Assembly (NCBI GenBank): GCA_002238415.1
Contig: MPMI01000004.1
Location: 115,928-179,927, forward strand
Direction: 5' to 3'
Length of the DNA stretch: 64,000 nucleotides
From: Desulfurellaceae bacterium bin18
Lineage (GTDB): Bacteria; Desulfobacterota; Binatia; Bin18
Shown: piece by piece, positions 11,179-20,703 of the stretch
Layout of the letters: the number at the start of each line of letters is the position of its first letter
How positions within the stretch are numbered: position 1 is the first letter of the stretch
Notes under the pieces: generated by a model
What the model was told of the DNA's origin: nothing
Seen by the model: the letters and a program-made list of their open reading frames with translations, nothing else
Database searches by the model: none
Translations under genes and position numbers: made by a program

Positions 11179-12324
11179 TTATGACGCCTGCTTCTGAATC
11201 CCTTTGGCCGCGCGGACGAGCAGCAACACCAGAAAGCCGACCAAAAAGGCGATTTCGATCCAGAGTTCATCCAGCCCCTGGTCCTTAAGATAAATCCCCC
11301 GCGTAATCCGTATATAGTGTGTCAGGGGGATGATCTCCCCAATGATTTGGAAGGGCGTCGCCATGAGCGACAGCGGAAAAATGGCGTCCGAGAGCATCAG
11401 TTGAGGCACCATGGTTAAGACCGAGCGTTCGACGGCTTCGCCGGACGAGGTGGCCGAATTTGAGATGAGCAGGCCGATGGACAGGCCGATCAGCAAAAAG
11501 ATGGGCGTGACCGCGAGGAGCAGAATCAGGCTCCCCTTGGGAATAACACCAAAGAACAGCCAGCCCACCACCACGATAAGTATCGCCGCCACCAGGGCGA
11601 CCCCCCCAAAAGGCAGAATCTTCCCAAACACCACCTCGGTTGAGGTCACCGGTGTCACCAGGAGTTGTTCGAGCGTGCCGGCGTCCCGCTCACGGACCAT
11701 GGCCAAGGTGGTATTCAGCACCGTCACAAAAAGGGTGATCAAACCCAGCAGGCCGGGGATCATATAGGCCGTTCCCGACAGGCTCGGATTAAACAGCACC
11801 CGCCGGGTCGTCGTCACCTGTCCGACCGGGTGGAGATTCCGTTCCGTGGGCGGGCTGCGTTCCAGACGGCTCTGGGTGTAGTAGGTCGTCGCAATAGCCG
11901 TCAGAAACCCTTCGGTGCTGGTACTTAAGGTAGTGTCTGAGCCGTCCAGCAAGAGCCCCAGTCGGACCTCTTTCCCGTTGACAATGGTCTCGCTGAAGTT
12001 CGACGGGATGACCAAAGCGGCCCGGCTCTGTTCCCGGCCGAACATGTGATGGATTTCGTCCAGATCACGCAGCGGCAAAATGGTGAAATATCCGGTGGCT
12101 TCGATTGCTTGCAGCAAATCTCGACTGTGGCGGGTGCGGGACTGGTCCAGGACACCCAGGGGCAGATGATCGAAGTCGGTAGTAATGATGTAGGAGAACA
12201 ACACCAGTTGCAGAACCGGCATCAGAAACAGGACGCCCAGCGTAAAACGGTCACGGCGCAGCTCAAGCGACTCGCGCCACAGCAGGGTCAGGAGGCGTGC
12301 CAGCTTGGCCCGCAAACGGCGCAT
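11179..12324 (-). CDS. ABC-2 type exporter permease (YbhS-like)
   Basis: This 381-aa ABC-2 permease is paralogous to the next gene in the operon. It has an N-terminal helix (FTLGVLFLMPVLQLVLFSYI), the motif VRERDAGTLEQLLVTPVTS and about five C-terminal helices. Its ATG overlaps the ATPase stop by one base (TGATG), which points to translational coupling. The two permeases probably form a heterodimer. Confidence 0.9.
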   Translation of the reverse strand: MRRLRAKLARLLTLLWRESLELRRDRFTLGVLFLMPVLQLVLFSYIITTDFDHLPLGVLDQSRTRHSRDLLQAIEATGYFTILPLRDLDEIHHMFGREQSRAALVIPSNFSETIVNGKEVRLGLLLDGSDTTLSTSTEGFLTAIATTYYTQSRLERSPPTERNLHPVGQVTTTRRVLFNPSLSGTAYMIPGLLGLITLFVTVLNTTLAMVRERDAGTLEQLLVTPVTSTEVVFGKILPFGGVALVAAILIVVVGWLFFGVIPKGSLILLLAVTPIFLLIGLSIGLLISNSATSSGEAVERSVLTMVPQLMLSDAIFPLSLMATPFQIIGEIIPLTHYIRITRGIYLKDQGLDELWIEIAFLVGFLVLLLVRAAKGIQKQAS

Positions 12325-13301
12325 CAAGGCGCCTCCTGGCGTTGGCGAATCATACCGGCAAATACCTCTTCGATGGAGGGCAGGGCCGGGGCGAACCCCA
12401 GTGCGGGATCAATAGCTGTCAACGCGTGGCGGAGTTGCTCGACCGTCCGCGCCTTGTCATCCGGCAAGAGGAGAAAGGTCGAGTGCGCTCCCTCTTCGGA
12501 TTGCGCCTCAGGACGCCAGAGACGATAGGCTTCGGACAAGCGTTGTGCCGCGTTGTGCACGATTGTTTGATCTGGATGGATCAGACGGACCCGATAGCCA
12601 CCAGCGTAATGGGTCTTGAGGCCGGTCGGGGTATCCAGACCAATCAACTGGCCGCGGTCAATAAAGCCCATCCGATCAGTGTACTCCATCTCGTCCAGGT
12701 AATGGGTTGTGACAAATAGCGTCCTGCCCTCCTGGGCCAGCTCGCGGATTAAGCGCCAGAAGACCTGGCGATTGACAACGTCCACCCCGGCCGTGGGCTC
12801 GTCCAGAAAGATGATGTCCGGGTCGTGCAGCAGAGAGCAGACCAAGGCGACCCGATGCTTGATGCCGCTCGGCAGCGAGTGCACAAAAGACCGGTCGAGT
12901 CCCTCCAAACCCAGCCGAGGATAGAAGTGCTGCTTCTGGTGTTCGACTTTTTGACTCGGCACGCCGTACAGACCGGAAAAAAACCTGAGGTTTTCGGCTA
13001 CGGTGAGATTGGCATAGAGGGAAACCTTCTGGGACATATAGCCGATGCGCGCGCGTACCTCTTCAGCCTGGGTCTGAATGTCTATGCCTGCAACACGGGC
13101 GGTCCCCTCGGTCGGGGCTAATAAGCCGCAGAACATCCGGATCGTGGTGGACTTGCCGCCCCCATTGGAGCCCAGGAACCCGAAAACCTCACCTCGCCGC
13201 ACCTGAAAGCTGACGTGATCGACCGCCGTAAAATCGCCAAAGCGCCGCGTCAGACCGTCAGCGACGAGAACCGCTTGTGCGCTATCGGCCACCTTCGTCA
13301 T
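12324..13301 (-). CDS. ABC exporter ATPase, second half of a split YbhF-like pair
   Basis: This 325-aa ATPase has Walker A GSNGGGKST near residue 48 and Walker B IIFLDEPTAGVD. The signature loop reads LPSGIKHR instead of LSGGQ. In one-piece YbhF proteins the second ATPase half also has a degenerate signature, so this gene matches that half. A C-terminal extension of about 100 residues ends in LPSIEEVFAGMI. Its start lies inside the 3' end of the preceding ATPase gene (20-base overlap). Confidence 0.9.
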   Translation of the reverse strand: MTKVADSAQAVLVADGLTRRFGDFTAVDHVSFQVRRGEVFGFLGSNGGGKSTTIRMFCGLLAPTEGTARVAGIDIQTQAEEVRARIGYMSQKVSLYANLTVAENLRFFSGLYGVPSQKVEHQKQHFYPRLGLEGLDRSFVHSLPSGIKHRVALVCSLLHDPDIIFLDEPTAGVDVVNRQVFWRLIRELAQEGRTLFVTTHYLDEMEYTDRMGFIDRGQLIGLDTPTGLKTHYAGGYRVRLIHPDQTIVHNAAQRLSEAYRLWRPEAQSEEGAHSTFLLLPDDKARTVEQLRHALTAIDPALGFAPALPSIEEVFAGMIRQRQEAP

Positions 13302-14223
13302 GGGCCTGGGCCTCGTAGGTCAAATGCGTAAAGACTAACTCCAGGGTCGGCGGCAGCGGCTCTACCCACACCTCCGTCGTGCCCAGCTCGTGCAGCGTAG
13401 CGCGGACCTGGGCAATCTCGGCCGTTGACTCCAGCACGACACTGCCGGCCAGCGTCTGCGTTCGGACGAGCCACGCCACAGACTGGAGTGCGGCGAGCGC
13501 CGCCTCTACGTTCCCACCGACCAGACGATAGGCGTGATACGGGTAGTTCGACCGAATGGCATCCGGCGTGCCACGGGTGCGGATGCGGCCCTCATACAGA
13601 TAGATCAGCTCATCACACCGCTCGGCCTCATCGAGATAGCCGGTTGACATGATAATGGTCACGTCCTGCAAATGGTGCAGGATCTCCCACACCTCACCCC
13701 GGGCAATGACATCCACGCCGGTATTCGGCTCGTCTAAAACCAAGAGTTGAGGGTGGTGGATCAGCGCACAGATCACCGCGAGTTTTTGTTTCATCCCGCC
13801 CGACAAGTCGCCCACCGCGCGGGTGTGAAAATCCTTGAGCCCGGCAATGGTCAACAACTCGTCTGCGCGCTGCTGAAACGTGGTAGCCGCAATAGCGTGA
13901 ATATCGGCAAAGAATTTGAGGTTATGCAGCACGCTGAGTTCAGGGTAGAGCCCAAACGCCTGTGGCACATAGCCGAGACGTTCTCGGATACGGTACGGTT
14001 CGCGCACGACATCGTAGCCCAGGACGTGGGCCTGGGCGGCTTCAAACTCCAACAGCCCAACCAGAGACCGCAACAGGGTGGTCTTGCCCGCGCCATCCGG
14101 GCCGACCACACCGAAGATGCACGGCCGTTCAATGACGAGATCAATCCCATCCAAAGCGACGCTGGAATCGAACTGCTTATGGAGCTGTGTCAGGCTGACA
14201 ACCGGTGTCTGCGGTGCTGTCAT
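13282..14223 (-). CDS. ABC exporter ATPase, first half of a split YbhF-like pair
   Basis: This 313-aa ATPase has Walker A GPDGAGKTT near residue 40, a canonical signature LSGGMKQK and Walker B LLVLDEPNTGVD. It therefore keeps one good composite site, while its partner downstream has a degenerate signature. It overlaps the membrane-fusion gene by four bases and the next ATPase by 20. In Escherichia coli the two halves are one protein, YbhF; here they are separate genes. Confidence 0.92.
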   Translation of the reverse strand: MTAPQTPVVSLTQLHKQFDSSVALDGIDLVIERPCIFGVVGPDGAGKTTLLRSLVGLLEFEAAQAHVLGYDVVREPYRIRERLGYVPQAFGLYPELSVLHNLKFFADIHAIAATTFQQRADELLTIAGLKDFHTRAVGDLSGGMKQKLAVICALIHHPQLLVLDEPNTGVDVIARGEVWEILHHLQDVTIIMSTGYLDEAERCDELIYLYEGRIRTRGTPDAIRSNYPYHAYRLVGGNVEAALAALQSVAWLVRTQTLAGSVVLESTAEIAQVRATLHELGTTEVWVEPLPPTLELVFTHLTYEAQAHDEGGR

Positions 14224-15281
14224 GGCGAGGCCTGCGCCTCTTGGAGACGCTCCGCCCGCTGCTCGGTCTGACGCGCGCCGTTCAAGTACACGGTGCCTTC
14301 CATGCCCGGTTTCAGGCGTTCGAGCTGGTCTAAAATACGCACCTTGGTCGCGAACACCTGGGTCATCCGGTCGCTCTTGATCTCAATATTTTTGGGCGTG
14401 AACTGGGCGATATCTTCGATGAAGCTGATCTCACCAGGAATCAACACACCGGGCAGGGCGTCGGGTTCAACGCTGACCGTGTCACCAATATGGACTTTGC
14501 CCAGGTCGGGCACGGGGACGTAGACGCGAACATATTTATCGAGCGGGTCAAGCAGGGTTGCAATACCTGTACCCGGATTGACGTACTCACCGGCGCGGAT
14601 CAAACGAGTCTGCACCGTACAGGCGCACGGAGCGCGAATCGTATATTTGTCCAGGATGATACGCATTTGCTCAAGCTTTTCGGTGTCCACGGTCAGTTCC
14701 TGTTTTTGAACTTCGAGCGCATTTTCGGCCAGTTCTATTTGACGCAGATTCGCTTCCGCATGCGCCAGGGCCGCGCGCTCACGGGTCAGCACGGCCTGGG
14801 CCGTCTCCAGTTGATTTTCGGCCCGGTCGTAGGACTGCTGACTCAGATATTCCGTATCGAGCAGATCCTGCCGCCGCGTCAATTCTTTTTCGGCAAAGCT
14901 GACGTCCGAGCTTGCCTTTGCAATATTGGCTTTCGCCGTCCGAAGCTGGATCGGATAGGTATCCCGGGCAAGGGCGAGTTGGGTCTCCAATTGGCGGATT
15001 TTCGCTTTACAGAGTTCCAGGCTGAGTTCCTGTTGGATCACCTGCGAGCGATATTCCCGAACGTCTATCTGAGCCAGCAGATCGCCCTGTTGCACCTGAC
15101 TGCCATCGGTAAACGCAACCGTCTCAACCCGGCCGCTAATCTCACTCTTAATAACTTTCTCCTCACCCTCAACGAAACCGGTGAACGAGAGTTGCTCGCT
15201 CTTCTCGGCTCTCGTATACAGGAACAGACCAGTCCCAATAGCGATAAGACCGAGCAGAACAAATGGGAGGCGCTTCCTCAT
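14220..15281 (-). CDS. HlyD-family membrane fusion protein (YbhG-like)
   Basis: This 353-aa periplasmic adaptor is the first gene of the exporter operon. It has one N-terminal membrane anchor (LPFVLLGLIAIGTGLFLYT), then the first half of the lipoyl motif (VIKSEISGRVETVAFTDGSQ). A long coiled coil covers about residues 85-200, and IRAPCACTVQTRLIRAGEY is the second lipoyl half. It would link the inner-membrane pump to an outer-membrane channel; no TolC gene is in the window. YbhGFSR-type pumps export cationic drugs, but the substrate here is not known. Confidence 0.9.
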   Translation of the reverse strand: MRKRLPFVLLGLIAIGTGLFLYTRAEKSEQLSFTGFVEGEEKVIKSEISGRVETVAFTDGSQVQQGDLLAQIDVREYRSQVIQQELSLELCKAKIRQLETQLALARDTYPIQLRTAKANIAKASSDVSFAEKELTRRQDLLDTEYLSQQSYDRAENQLETAQAVLTRERAALAHAEANLRQIELAENALEVQKQELTVDTEKLEQMRIILDKYTIRAPCACTVQTRLIRAGEYVNPGTGIATLLDPLDKYVRVYVPVPDLGKVHIGDTVSVEPDALPGVLIPGEISFIEDIAQFTPKNIEIKSDRMTQVFATKVRILDQLERLKPGMEGTVYLNGARQTEQRAERLQEAQASP

Positions 15282-15399
15282 CTGATATGCAAGCCTAAGC
15301 GACTTGCTGAGTTACGGCAATAGGACGGACTGGGGGATGGAGAAGGACCTGTATAACCGATGGTGAAGCGCAGTTGAGTGCCGGGCCAGAAGTGTACCG

Positions 15400-15783
15400 T
15401 TATGGGAGCCGTTCCGTTCCCTCCAGGCGGCTGAGATCACGGTCAAAGGTACCGAGGGGGAGATGCCCAGCTTTACGGGCGACTTCCAGGATCAGGCAGT
15501 CAGAGAAACCAGGCTTGGGCTTTTGTCGGTAATGTTCAAGGGCAGCGCTTACGGTTTCAGCATTTTGGATTGTGAGACGTTCGTGTTGCAGAAGCATTTC
15601 GACCGCCATCACAAGCTCGCGATGATCCAGACCGTAGACCGTAGAGAGGACCCAAACAGCCTCGATCAAAACAAGGTGAGAAATCCATGCGCCTCTCGCA
15701 ACAAACGCCTCAGCAGCAAGGGCTTGTTTTGGCTCGTCGCGGGTGACGAGCCGGACTAGGAGGCTGGTATCAACCGCGCGCAT
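15400..15783 (-). CDS. PIN-domain toxin (VapC-like)
   Basis: This 127-aa PIN ribonuclease starts with RAVDTSLLVRLVTRDEP and keeps the later acidic residues in HLVLIEAVWVL, FSDCLILEVA and TFDRDLSRL. Its start overlaps the 3' end of the AbrB-type antitoxin gene by 14 bases, so toxin and antitoxin form a co-translated VapBC pair. Confidence 0.88.
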   Translation of the reverse strand: MRAVDTSLLVRLVTRDEPKQALAAEAFVARGAWISHLVLIEAVWVLSTVYGLDHRELVMAVEMLLQHERLTIQNAETVSAALEHYRQKPKPGFSDCLILEVARKAGHLPLGTFDRDLSRLEGTERLP

Positions 15784-16033
15784 ACCGGTCTCTGATGTGT
15801 TGTTTTATGCCTTCTTTCATATCTGTCATTGTCCGTCTCTTCGGACGACCTTGAGGAAACAAGGCACGATGAATATCTTCAGAGGTAAACTGTCCAGCCC
15901 TTCGGACGACGATCTGTTCCCCGACTTGGTCCCATTCGAGTACAGCTCCGGGCCCTATCCCGAGTCGGCGTCGTATCTCAGCCGGGATGGAAATCTGCCC
16001 CTGTGTCGTAAGGCGTGATTGTGCAATGGCCAT
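15770..16033 (-). CDS. AbrB/SpoVT-type antitoxin (VapB-like)
   Basis: This 87-aa antitoxin has an N-terminal swapped-hairpin AbrB domain (SRLTTQGQISIPAEIRRRLG), then a basic linker and C-terminal toxin-binding helices. AbrB-type antitoxins bind their own promoter. The toxin gene follows with a 14-base overlap. Confidence 0.87.
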   Translation of the reverse strand: MAIAQSRLTTQGQISIPAEIRRRLGIGPGAVLEWDQVGEQIVVRRAGQFTSEDIHRALFPQGRPKRRTMTDMKEGIKQHIRDRYARG

Positions 16034-16141
16034 ACCAGCATATTACTCTGGTAATGCATTGAGGGCAATGCGGCGGATAGCCGAGCCGGGCACGTCATCC
16101 GTAAAGGACGGTAGGGCGGAAGGGTATCTCTGTCAGACCCG

Positions 16142-16690
16142 CTACGGTTTCTCCCCTGTTCCGTCGATCAGCACAAAGGCAATCCGACACGGCCGGTCCG
16201 AGCGGTTACTCCAGGCATGATTGGTGCCGCGCTGGATAATGACATCGCCGGCGGTGACCAGTACCTCCGAGTCGTCAAGGACCATATAGCATTCACCCGA
16301 AAGTACGATTGCGTAATCGATCGTTTCGGTCTTGTGCATAAGCGGATGTCGGGGCTGCTCAGAGTTATCCAGAGCCTGCTCCGCCCCAAATGAGGCAAAG
16401 CTCTCCCGCGCGGCCTTGCGATCTAGCTGACCGATCCAATCCCTTTCCGGCGAAAACTCGACAATCCGAAAGACCGTGCCCTGCGCGGGAGGAATCAGGG
16501 CGACCGGCTCCTGTGTCCGGTCGGTTGTGTCGGCCAGGCTCGCGGGTGTCTCGGTTGTGAGCCACAGATTGGTGACCTCAACCCCCGGTCTGTTCTTTGG
16601 GTGGAATACTGACGCAGAGGTATCGTGGATGACTATTGCCCGCCCGTGTGTGTCGCGTCCGGTCACGATGCGCCGCGTGCTGTTCGGCAT
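16142..16690 (-). CDS. cupin-domain protein
   Basis: This 182-aa protein has a cupin fold in its C-terminal half, with metal-ligand-type residues in HKTETIDYAIVLSGE and a following RGTNHAWSNRS. GGAGG lies eight bases before the ATG. Related cupins sit beside aromatic or ketone degradation genes, and the neighbour here is a divergently transcribed phosphotriesterase-like gene. No specific reaction can be assigned. Confidence 0.8.
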   Translation of the reverse strand: MPNSTRRIVTGRDTHGRAIVIHDTSASVFHPKNRPGVEVTNLWLTTETPASLADTTDRTQEPVALIPPAQGTVFRIVEFSPERDWIGQLDRKAARESFASFGAEQALDNSEQPRHPLMHKTETIDYAIVLSGECYMVLDDSEVLVTAGDVIIQRGTNHAWSNRSDRPCRIAFVLIDGTGEKP

Positions 16691-16847
16691 GGTGGCTGCC
16701 TCCGGTAATTCAAGCGCGACGGATCCTCTGCCCGCATAAGACAGCGAGAATTTCCTCTACGCTCTTTTCTTTGAAATGAGAGTTGGTATAGCCTGCATCT
16801 GCCTCGATAGCGTATTCCCTCAATATGACTCCGGCGGAGGAAGAGCA

Positions 16848-17891
16848 ATGCAAGGCAAAGTGATGACCGTTCTCGGCCCTATCGAGCCCGACACTCTGGG
16901 GATTACCTTGACGCATGAACACCTGCTCATTGATCTCCGGGTGTGGTGTGAAGAACCCGAAGACGAGGAACAAAAGGCGTTCGTGCGTGCGCCGGTAGAA
17001 ATGGCGACGCTCGGCGCCATTCGTCGCGAACCATTCGGCAATCTGGATAACTGCGTCCTGGATGACACGGCCCTGGCGATTGAGGAATTGCGACGGTTTA
17101 AGACCGCCGGTGGCGGCAGCGTGGTGGACTGTACGAATAATGGCCTCGGACGCACACCGCTGGCCTTAGTAGAAATTGCCCAGGCGACCGGGATCAGTAT
17201 CGTTATGGGTTCCGGTTATTATATCGGTCGCTCCCACCCGTATGATATGGTGGATCGGTCCGTTGAGATGATCGCCGGTGAGATTGAATCCGATCTCATG
17301 CAGGGCGTTGCCGACACCGAGGTGCGCTCCGGCCTCATCGGCGAGATCGGCACCAGCTTCAAGGTGCGCGAGAACGAACAGAAGGTCTTGCGCGCCGCCG
17401 CCCGCGCCCAGCGGCGAACCGGAGCCCCGATCAGCGTCCATCTGCTGCCGTGGCAGAAAAACGGGATCGAGGTTCTCGATATTCTTGAAGGCGAAGGTGC
17501 AAATCCGCATCAGGTCATATTGTGCCATCTCAGCCCGACGAGCGACGACCTGGGATATCATACGACTCTGGCCAAACGCGGCGCTTACGTCGAGTACGAC
17601 TTCTTTGGCATGGAATACTACGTGGACAGCGTCGGTCGCTACACGGGCTCGGATGCCGGGAGTGTTGTCGGGCTGAAACGCCTGATCGACGCGGGTTTTT
17701 TGGAGCGGCTGCTCCTGTCCCACGATATTGCGATGAAGGTCCAACTCACCCGCTACGGCGGCTGGGGCTACGCCCACCTGGTCAAGAACGTGGTGCCCAT
17801 GCTGAGTCGTAGCGGACTGAGTGCCGAACAGATCGACACCTTGATCGTGGCGAACCCCAGACGCGTGCTGACCTGGGGCGCGCCGGTATAA
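16848..17891 (+). CDS. phosphotriesterase-family metal-dependent hydrolase
   Basis: This 347-aa TIM-barrel amidohydrolase belongs to the phosphotriesterase-related family. The binuclear metal site is visible as HEH in LTHEHLLIDL, an acidic bridge in LIGEIGTS (Glu where phosphotriesterase has carboxylated Lys), His in ISVHLLPW and ILCHLSP, and Asp in LLLSHDIA. Many family members are lactonases. The ATG at 16848 follows GGAGGAAGAGCA. It starts an apparent operon with an SDR and a small protein. Confidence 0.9.
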   Translation: MQGKVMTVLGPIEPDTLGITLTHEHLLIDLRVWCEEPEDEEQKAFVRAPVEMATLGAIRREPFGNLDNCVLDDTALAIEELRRFKTAGGGSVVDCTNNGLGRTPLALVEIAQATGISIVMGSGYYIGRSHPYDMVDRSVEMIAGEIESDLMQGVADTEVRSGLIGEIGTSFKVRENEQKVLRAAARAQRRTGAPISVHLLPWQKNGIEVLDILEGEGANPHQVILCHLSPTSDDLGYHTTLAKRGAYVEYDFFGMEYYVDSVGRYTGSDAGSVVGLKRLIDAGFLERLLLSHDIAMKVQLTRYGGWGYAHLVKNVVPMLSRSGLSAEQIDTLIVANPRRVLTWGAPV

Positions 17892-17928
17892 GACCGAGCA
17901 GGCCGGGGTCTAACAAAGGAGGCAAAAG

Positions 17929-18699
17929 ATGGCCGATAGACTGACGGATAAAATTGCTCTTGTGACCGGCGGCGCTTCAGGGATTGGGCGGGCGACGGTC
18001 CTCCGCTTTGCCGAAGAAGGGGCCGCGGTCATGGCCGCCGACCGGAACCCGGGCGGTCTGGAGCAGACCAAGAGTCTGGCGCAGAAAATCAGCCCGGATA
18101 TCGAGACCGTGACCGTAGACGTATCCAAGCTGGACCAAGTCACGCATATGGTTGACACTACGGTTGAGCGTTTCGGTCGCCTGGACGTCATGGTCAACGC
18201 GGCCGGGGTCCTGATTCTGACACCACCGCTGGCGGAAGTAGATGAACGACTCTGGGATCTGATGATGTCAACCAACCTCAAAGGGCTCTTCTTTTGCTGC
18301 AAAGCCGCCATCCCGGCCATGCTGCAAAACGGCGGCGGCTCCATCGTCAACATTGCCTCCATGGCCGGTGTCCAGGCCTACAGCCAGTCTCTACCCTATG
18401 CGGTCAGTAAGGCCGGCATCATCCATCTCAACTCGGTGGCCGCCAGCCAATACACCTCTCAGGGTATTCGGATGAACTGCATTGCCCCTGGTTTCGTGGA
18501 CACCCCGCAAGCGCGCGGCAGCACACAGAGTACGGAAGCCATCGAGAAAGCGGCCCGCTATCATCCCCTGGGCCGCATTGGTCGGCCCGAGGAGATTGCG
18601 AACACGATTCTCTTTCTGGCATCGGACGAGTCTTCCTACATCAGCGGCTCGACCTTTATTGTGGACGGAGGCTCGTGGTCGGTTGCCAGTCGGCTCTAA
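17929..18699 (+). CDS. SDR-family NAD(P)-dependent oxidoreductase
   Basis: This 256-aa classical SDR has the cofactor loop TGGASGIGRA, the VNAAG motif, the catalytic Ser in NIASMAG and YAVSK. The C-terminus VDGGSWS is typical. It lies 37 bases after the phosphotriesterase-like gene with AAAGGAGG upstream. It probably oxidises or reduces a hydroxy intermediate of the same pathway. Confidence 0.92.
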   Translation: MADRLTDKIALVTGGASGIGRATVLRFAEEGAAVMAADRNPGGLEQTKSLAQKISPDIETVTVDVSKLDQVTHMVDTTVERFGRLDVMVNAAGVLILTPPLAEVDERLWDLMMSTNLKGLFFCCKAAIPAMLQNGGGSIVNIASMAGVQAYSQSLPYAVSKAGIIHLNSVAASQYTSQGIRMNCIAPGFVDTPQARGSTQSTEAIEKAARYHPLGRIGRPEEIANTILFLASDESSYISGSTFIVDGGSWSVASRL

Positions 18700-18708
18700 G
18701 GGGGGAAT

Positions 18709-18945
18709 ATGGAAAAGCTCATCGAGATTACCAATAAGGCCGTGGCGGATTACGGCTTTCGACAGATCGTCCAGTGGAGCCCCGAAGATATCGTTGCCCA
18801 GTGGCAGCTCTCAACCCGCGAGGCCGAAATCCTCACCAGTGTTGTCAAAGACGAACTGGAACGCTTGCCCATCCCGGTCGAACCTTCAGATGTGCCACAA
18901 GAACAGGAGCGTGTGGCCGGTATCATCCGGCAGGCGTCGGGTTAG
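18709..18945 (+). CDS. small protein of unknown function
   Basis: This 78-aa gene starts nine bases after the SDR stop with AGGGGGGAAT before the ATG, so it is the third gene of the operon. It is acidic and predicted helical, with LSTREAEILTSVVKDELERL. That stretch loosely recalls the LigA-type small subunit of ring-cleaving dioxygenases, but the similarity is too weak for a call. No membrane segment or signal is seen. Confidence 0.7.
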   Translation: MEKLIEITNKAVADYGFRQIVQWSPEDIVAQWQLSTREAEILTSVVKDELERLPIPVEPSDVPQEQERVAGIIRQASG

Positions 18946-18950
18946 GGCCT

Positions 18951-20678
18951 TTAGGTCTCGGTCGAACCGCTCCGGACCGGCAGCCTGAGGCGGGACGGAC
19001 AGGCCGGCGTATGCCAGACACTGTTCCTCGCAATCCGGGGCTGCGCCAGGTCGGCGAGCCGGCCGAACCGGTTCAGGCTACGGGCAAACCAGGGGAAATC
19101 ACTACTGGTTATACTGACCCGGATACGGTGGCCGGATAAAAAGACATAGTGGGTAGGCCAGAGTTCCACCGCAAACCGTGTTACCGCTCCGGGGACGAGG
19201 GGCTTGGGCCGTTGCAGTGACTCCCGGTACGAAGCGCGCAGACACCCCTGGCTGACCTTCATCGAGCGGCCGTCGAGATACACATCGGTCAGCTTGACGT
19301 GCCACTCCGTGTCGTCGCAATCGCTCGCAGCGAACAGCTCGATATGCGGCCAGCCCGAGACGACCACCTCTTCCGGCAAGATATCGCTGGTGTAGCAGAT
19401 GACATCGGGCCGGGCCTCAACCGGGTCCTGGTTGAGCGGAATATCCTCAAGCGGGTATTGCTTGACGTCCATCTGGGTTGGAGCCGGGTCGTTCGGGTCA
19501 TAGCGATAGGTGTGCGCAGGTTCATCAGTTGAGGGAGGGCTGGCGGATAAAGCCCCGCAGGTTCCATCGAAGTGCAAATAGAGCGCCCGCTCCGCATCGC
19601 TCAGCGGCCAGCGGTCCGTCTCAAGCCAGACGTTCCGTCCGGTTTCAAAAAGACGGACCGGCGGGTCGTTCGGAACGCTGTTGTCCCGGCCTTTGAGCCA
19701 ATGATCAAACCAGCGTAAATGGACCTGATGCATGTCCAGCGCCGCGTCCGGCCCGAAGTGCACCCCAGCATACTGATCGTGCGGCCAGCGGCAGTTGACG
19801 TGGCTCCACGGTCCGACAATCAACTGTTGTCGGCTGCGGGCCGGAGAGGCCTGCATCATATGCTCATAATGATGAAAGGCACCGGTCAGGTCTTCCATAT
19901 CGAACCAGCCCGTCACATGGAGACAGGGCACATCGATCTGATCGTAGCGCTCATCAAAACGCAGCGCCTGCCAGTGCGCATCCAGGGTGTCATGCGTCAG
20001 CATATCGTTCCAGGTTTCCCCAACCGGATCGATATACTCGCCAATTGCGGTCAGCGGCAACCGGCGCAGGATGTCGTCCCAGTCGTGGACTTCAAGCCCG
20101 TGGAATTCGGCAATCCGCCGTCGGACGAGATACACCCACCAGCCAAAATAGAGCTGAAACACGCCCCAGGTGTACGGAATCTCCTGTTGCCAGCGACCGG
20201 CCGCAGAGGTGGAGATCATACAGCGCAGATGCGGCGGGCGTTCCGCGGCCGCCGCCCACTGGGTCCAGCCCATATAGCTTAAGCCGGTCGTGCCGACCTT
20301 GCCGCTGCACCAGTCCTGGCCGGCCACCCACTCAATCACATCATGCGTATCCGGCCCGTCGTGCACAAAGGCCCGCCACCGGCCCTCGGATTTCCCCCGC
20401 CCGCGCACGTCGTTCACAATGACGGCATAGCCCTGTTCCTGGTAAAAACGCGCCTCGTCCAAAAAGAAAATCGCGGTGCTCTTGTCGTAGGGCGTGGACT
20501 GGACGATCGCCGGCGCGGGCCGGTCGCCCGCCCGCGGGAGGTAGACGTCCGCGGCAAGCTCGACTCCGTCCCGCATGGGGATGCCAGTTTCAAACACGGG
20601 CCGGGCTGTCGCTGCCGCCGCTCGGATGGGCTCCTCAAAATAGCGCTGGCGGGGAGTTTTGGTGGACATCACGGCCAT
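18951..20678 (-). CDS. CocE/NonD family hydrolase
   Basis: This 575-aa serine hydrolase has the X-Pro dipeptidyl-peptidase/CocE layout. The alpha/beta-hydrolase domain has the nucleophile elbow GLSYMGW near residue 135, and VRGRGKSEG provides the oxyanion region. The C-terminal jelly-roll domain (from about 380) includes SGHRIRVSITSSDFPWF. Family members cleave esters and amides such as cocaine or acylated antibiotics. It is convergent with the preceding operon and followed on the same strand by an SDR gene upstream of it. Confidence 0.9.
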   Translation of the reverse strand: MAVMSTKTPRQRYFEEPIRAAAATARPVFETGIPMRDGVELAADVYLPRAGDRPAPAIVQSTPYDKSTAIFFLDEARFYQEQGYAVIVNDVRGRGKSEGRWRAFVHDGPDTHDVIEWVAGQDWCSGKVGTTGLSYMGWTQWAAAAERPPHLRCMISTSAAGRWQQEIPYTWGVFQLYFGWWVYLVRRRIAEFHGLEVHDWDDILRRLPLTAIGEYIDPVGETWNDMLTHDTLDAHWQALRFDERYDQIDVPCLHVTGWFDMEDLTGAFHHYEHMMQASPARSRQQLIVGPWSHVNCRWPHDQYAGVHFGPDAALDMHQVHLRWFDHWLKGRDNSVPNDPPVRLFETGRNVWLETDRWPLSDAERALYLHFDGTCGALSASPPSTDEPAHTYRYDPNDPAPTQMDVKQYPLEDIPLNQDPVEARPDVICYTSDILPEEVVVSGWPHIELFAASDCDDTEWHVKLTDVYLDGRSMKVSQGCLRASYRESLQRPKPLVPGAVTRFAVELWPTHYVFLSGHRIRVSITSSDFPWFARSLNRFGRLADLAQPRIARNSVWHTPACPSRLRLPVRSGSTET

Positions 20679-20703
20679 CTCTCTGGAGCCGATGCAAGCG
20701 GCC

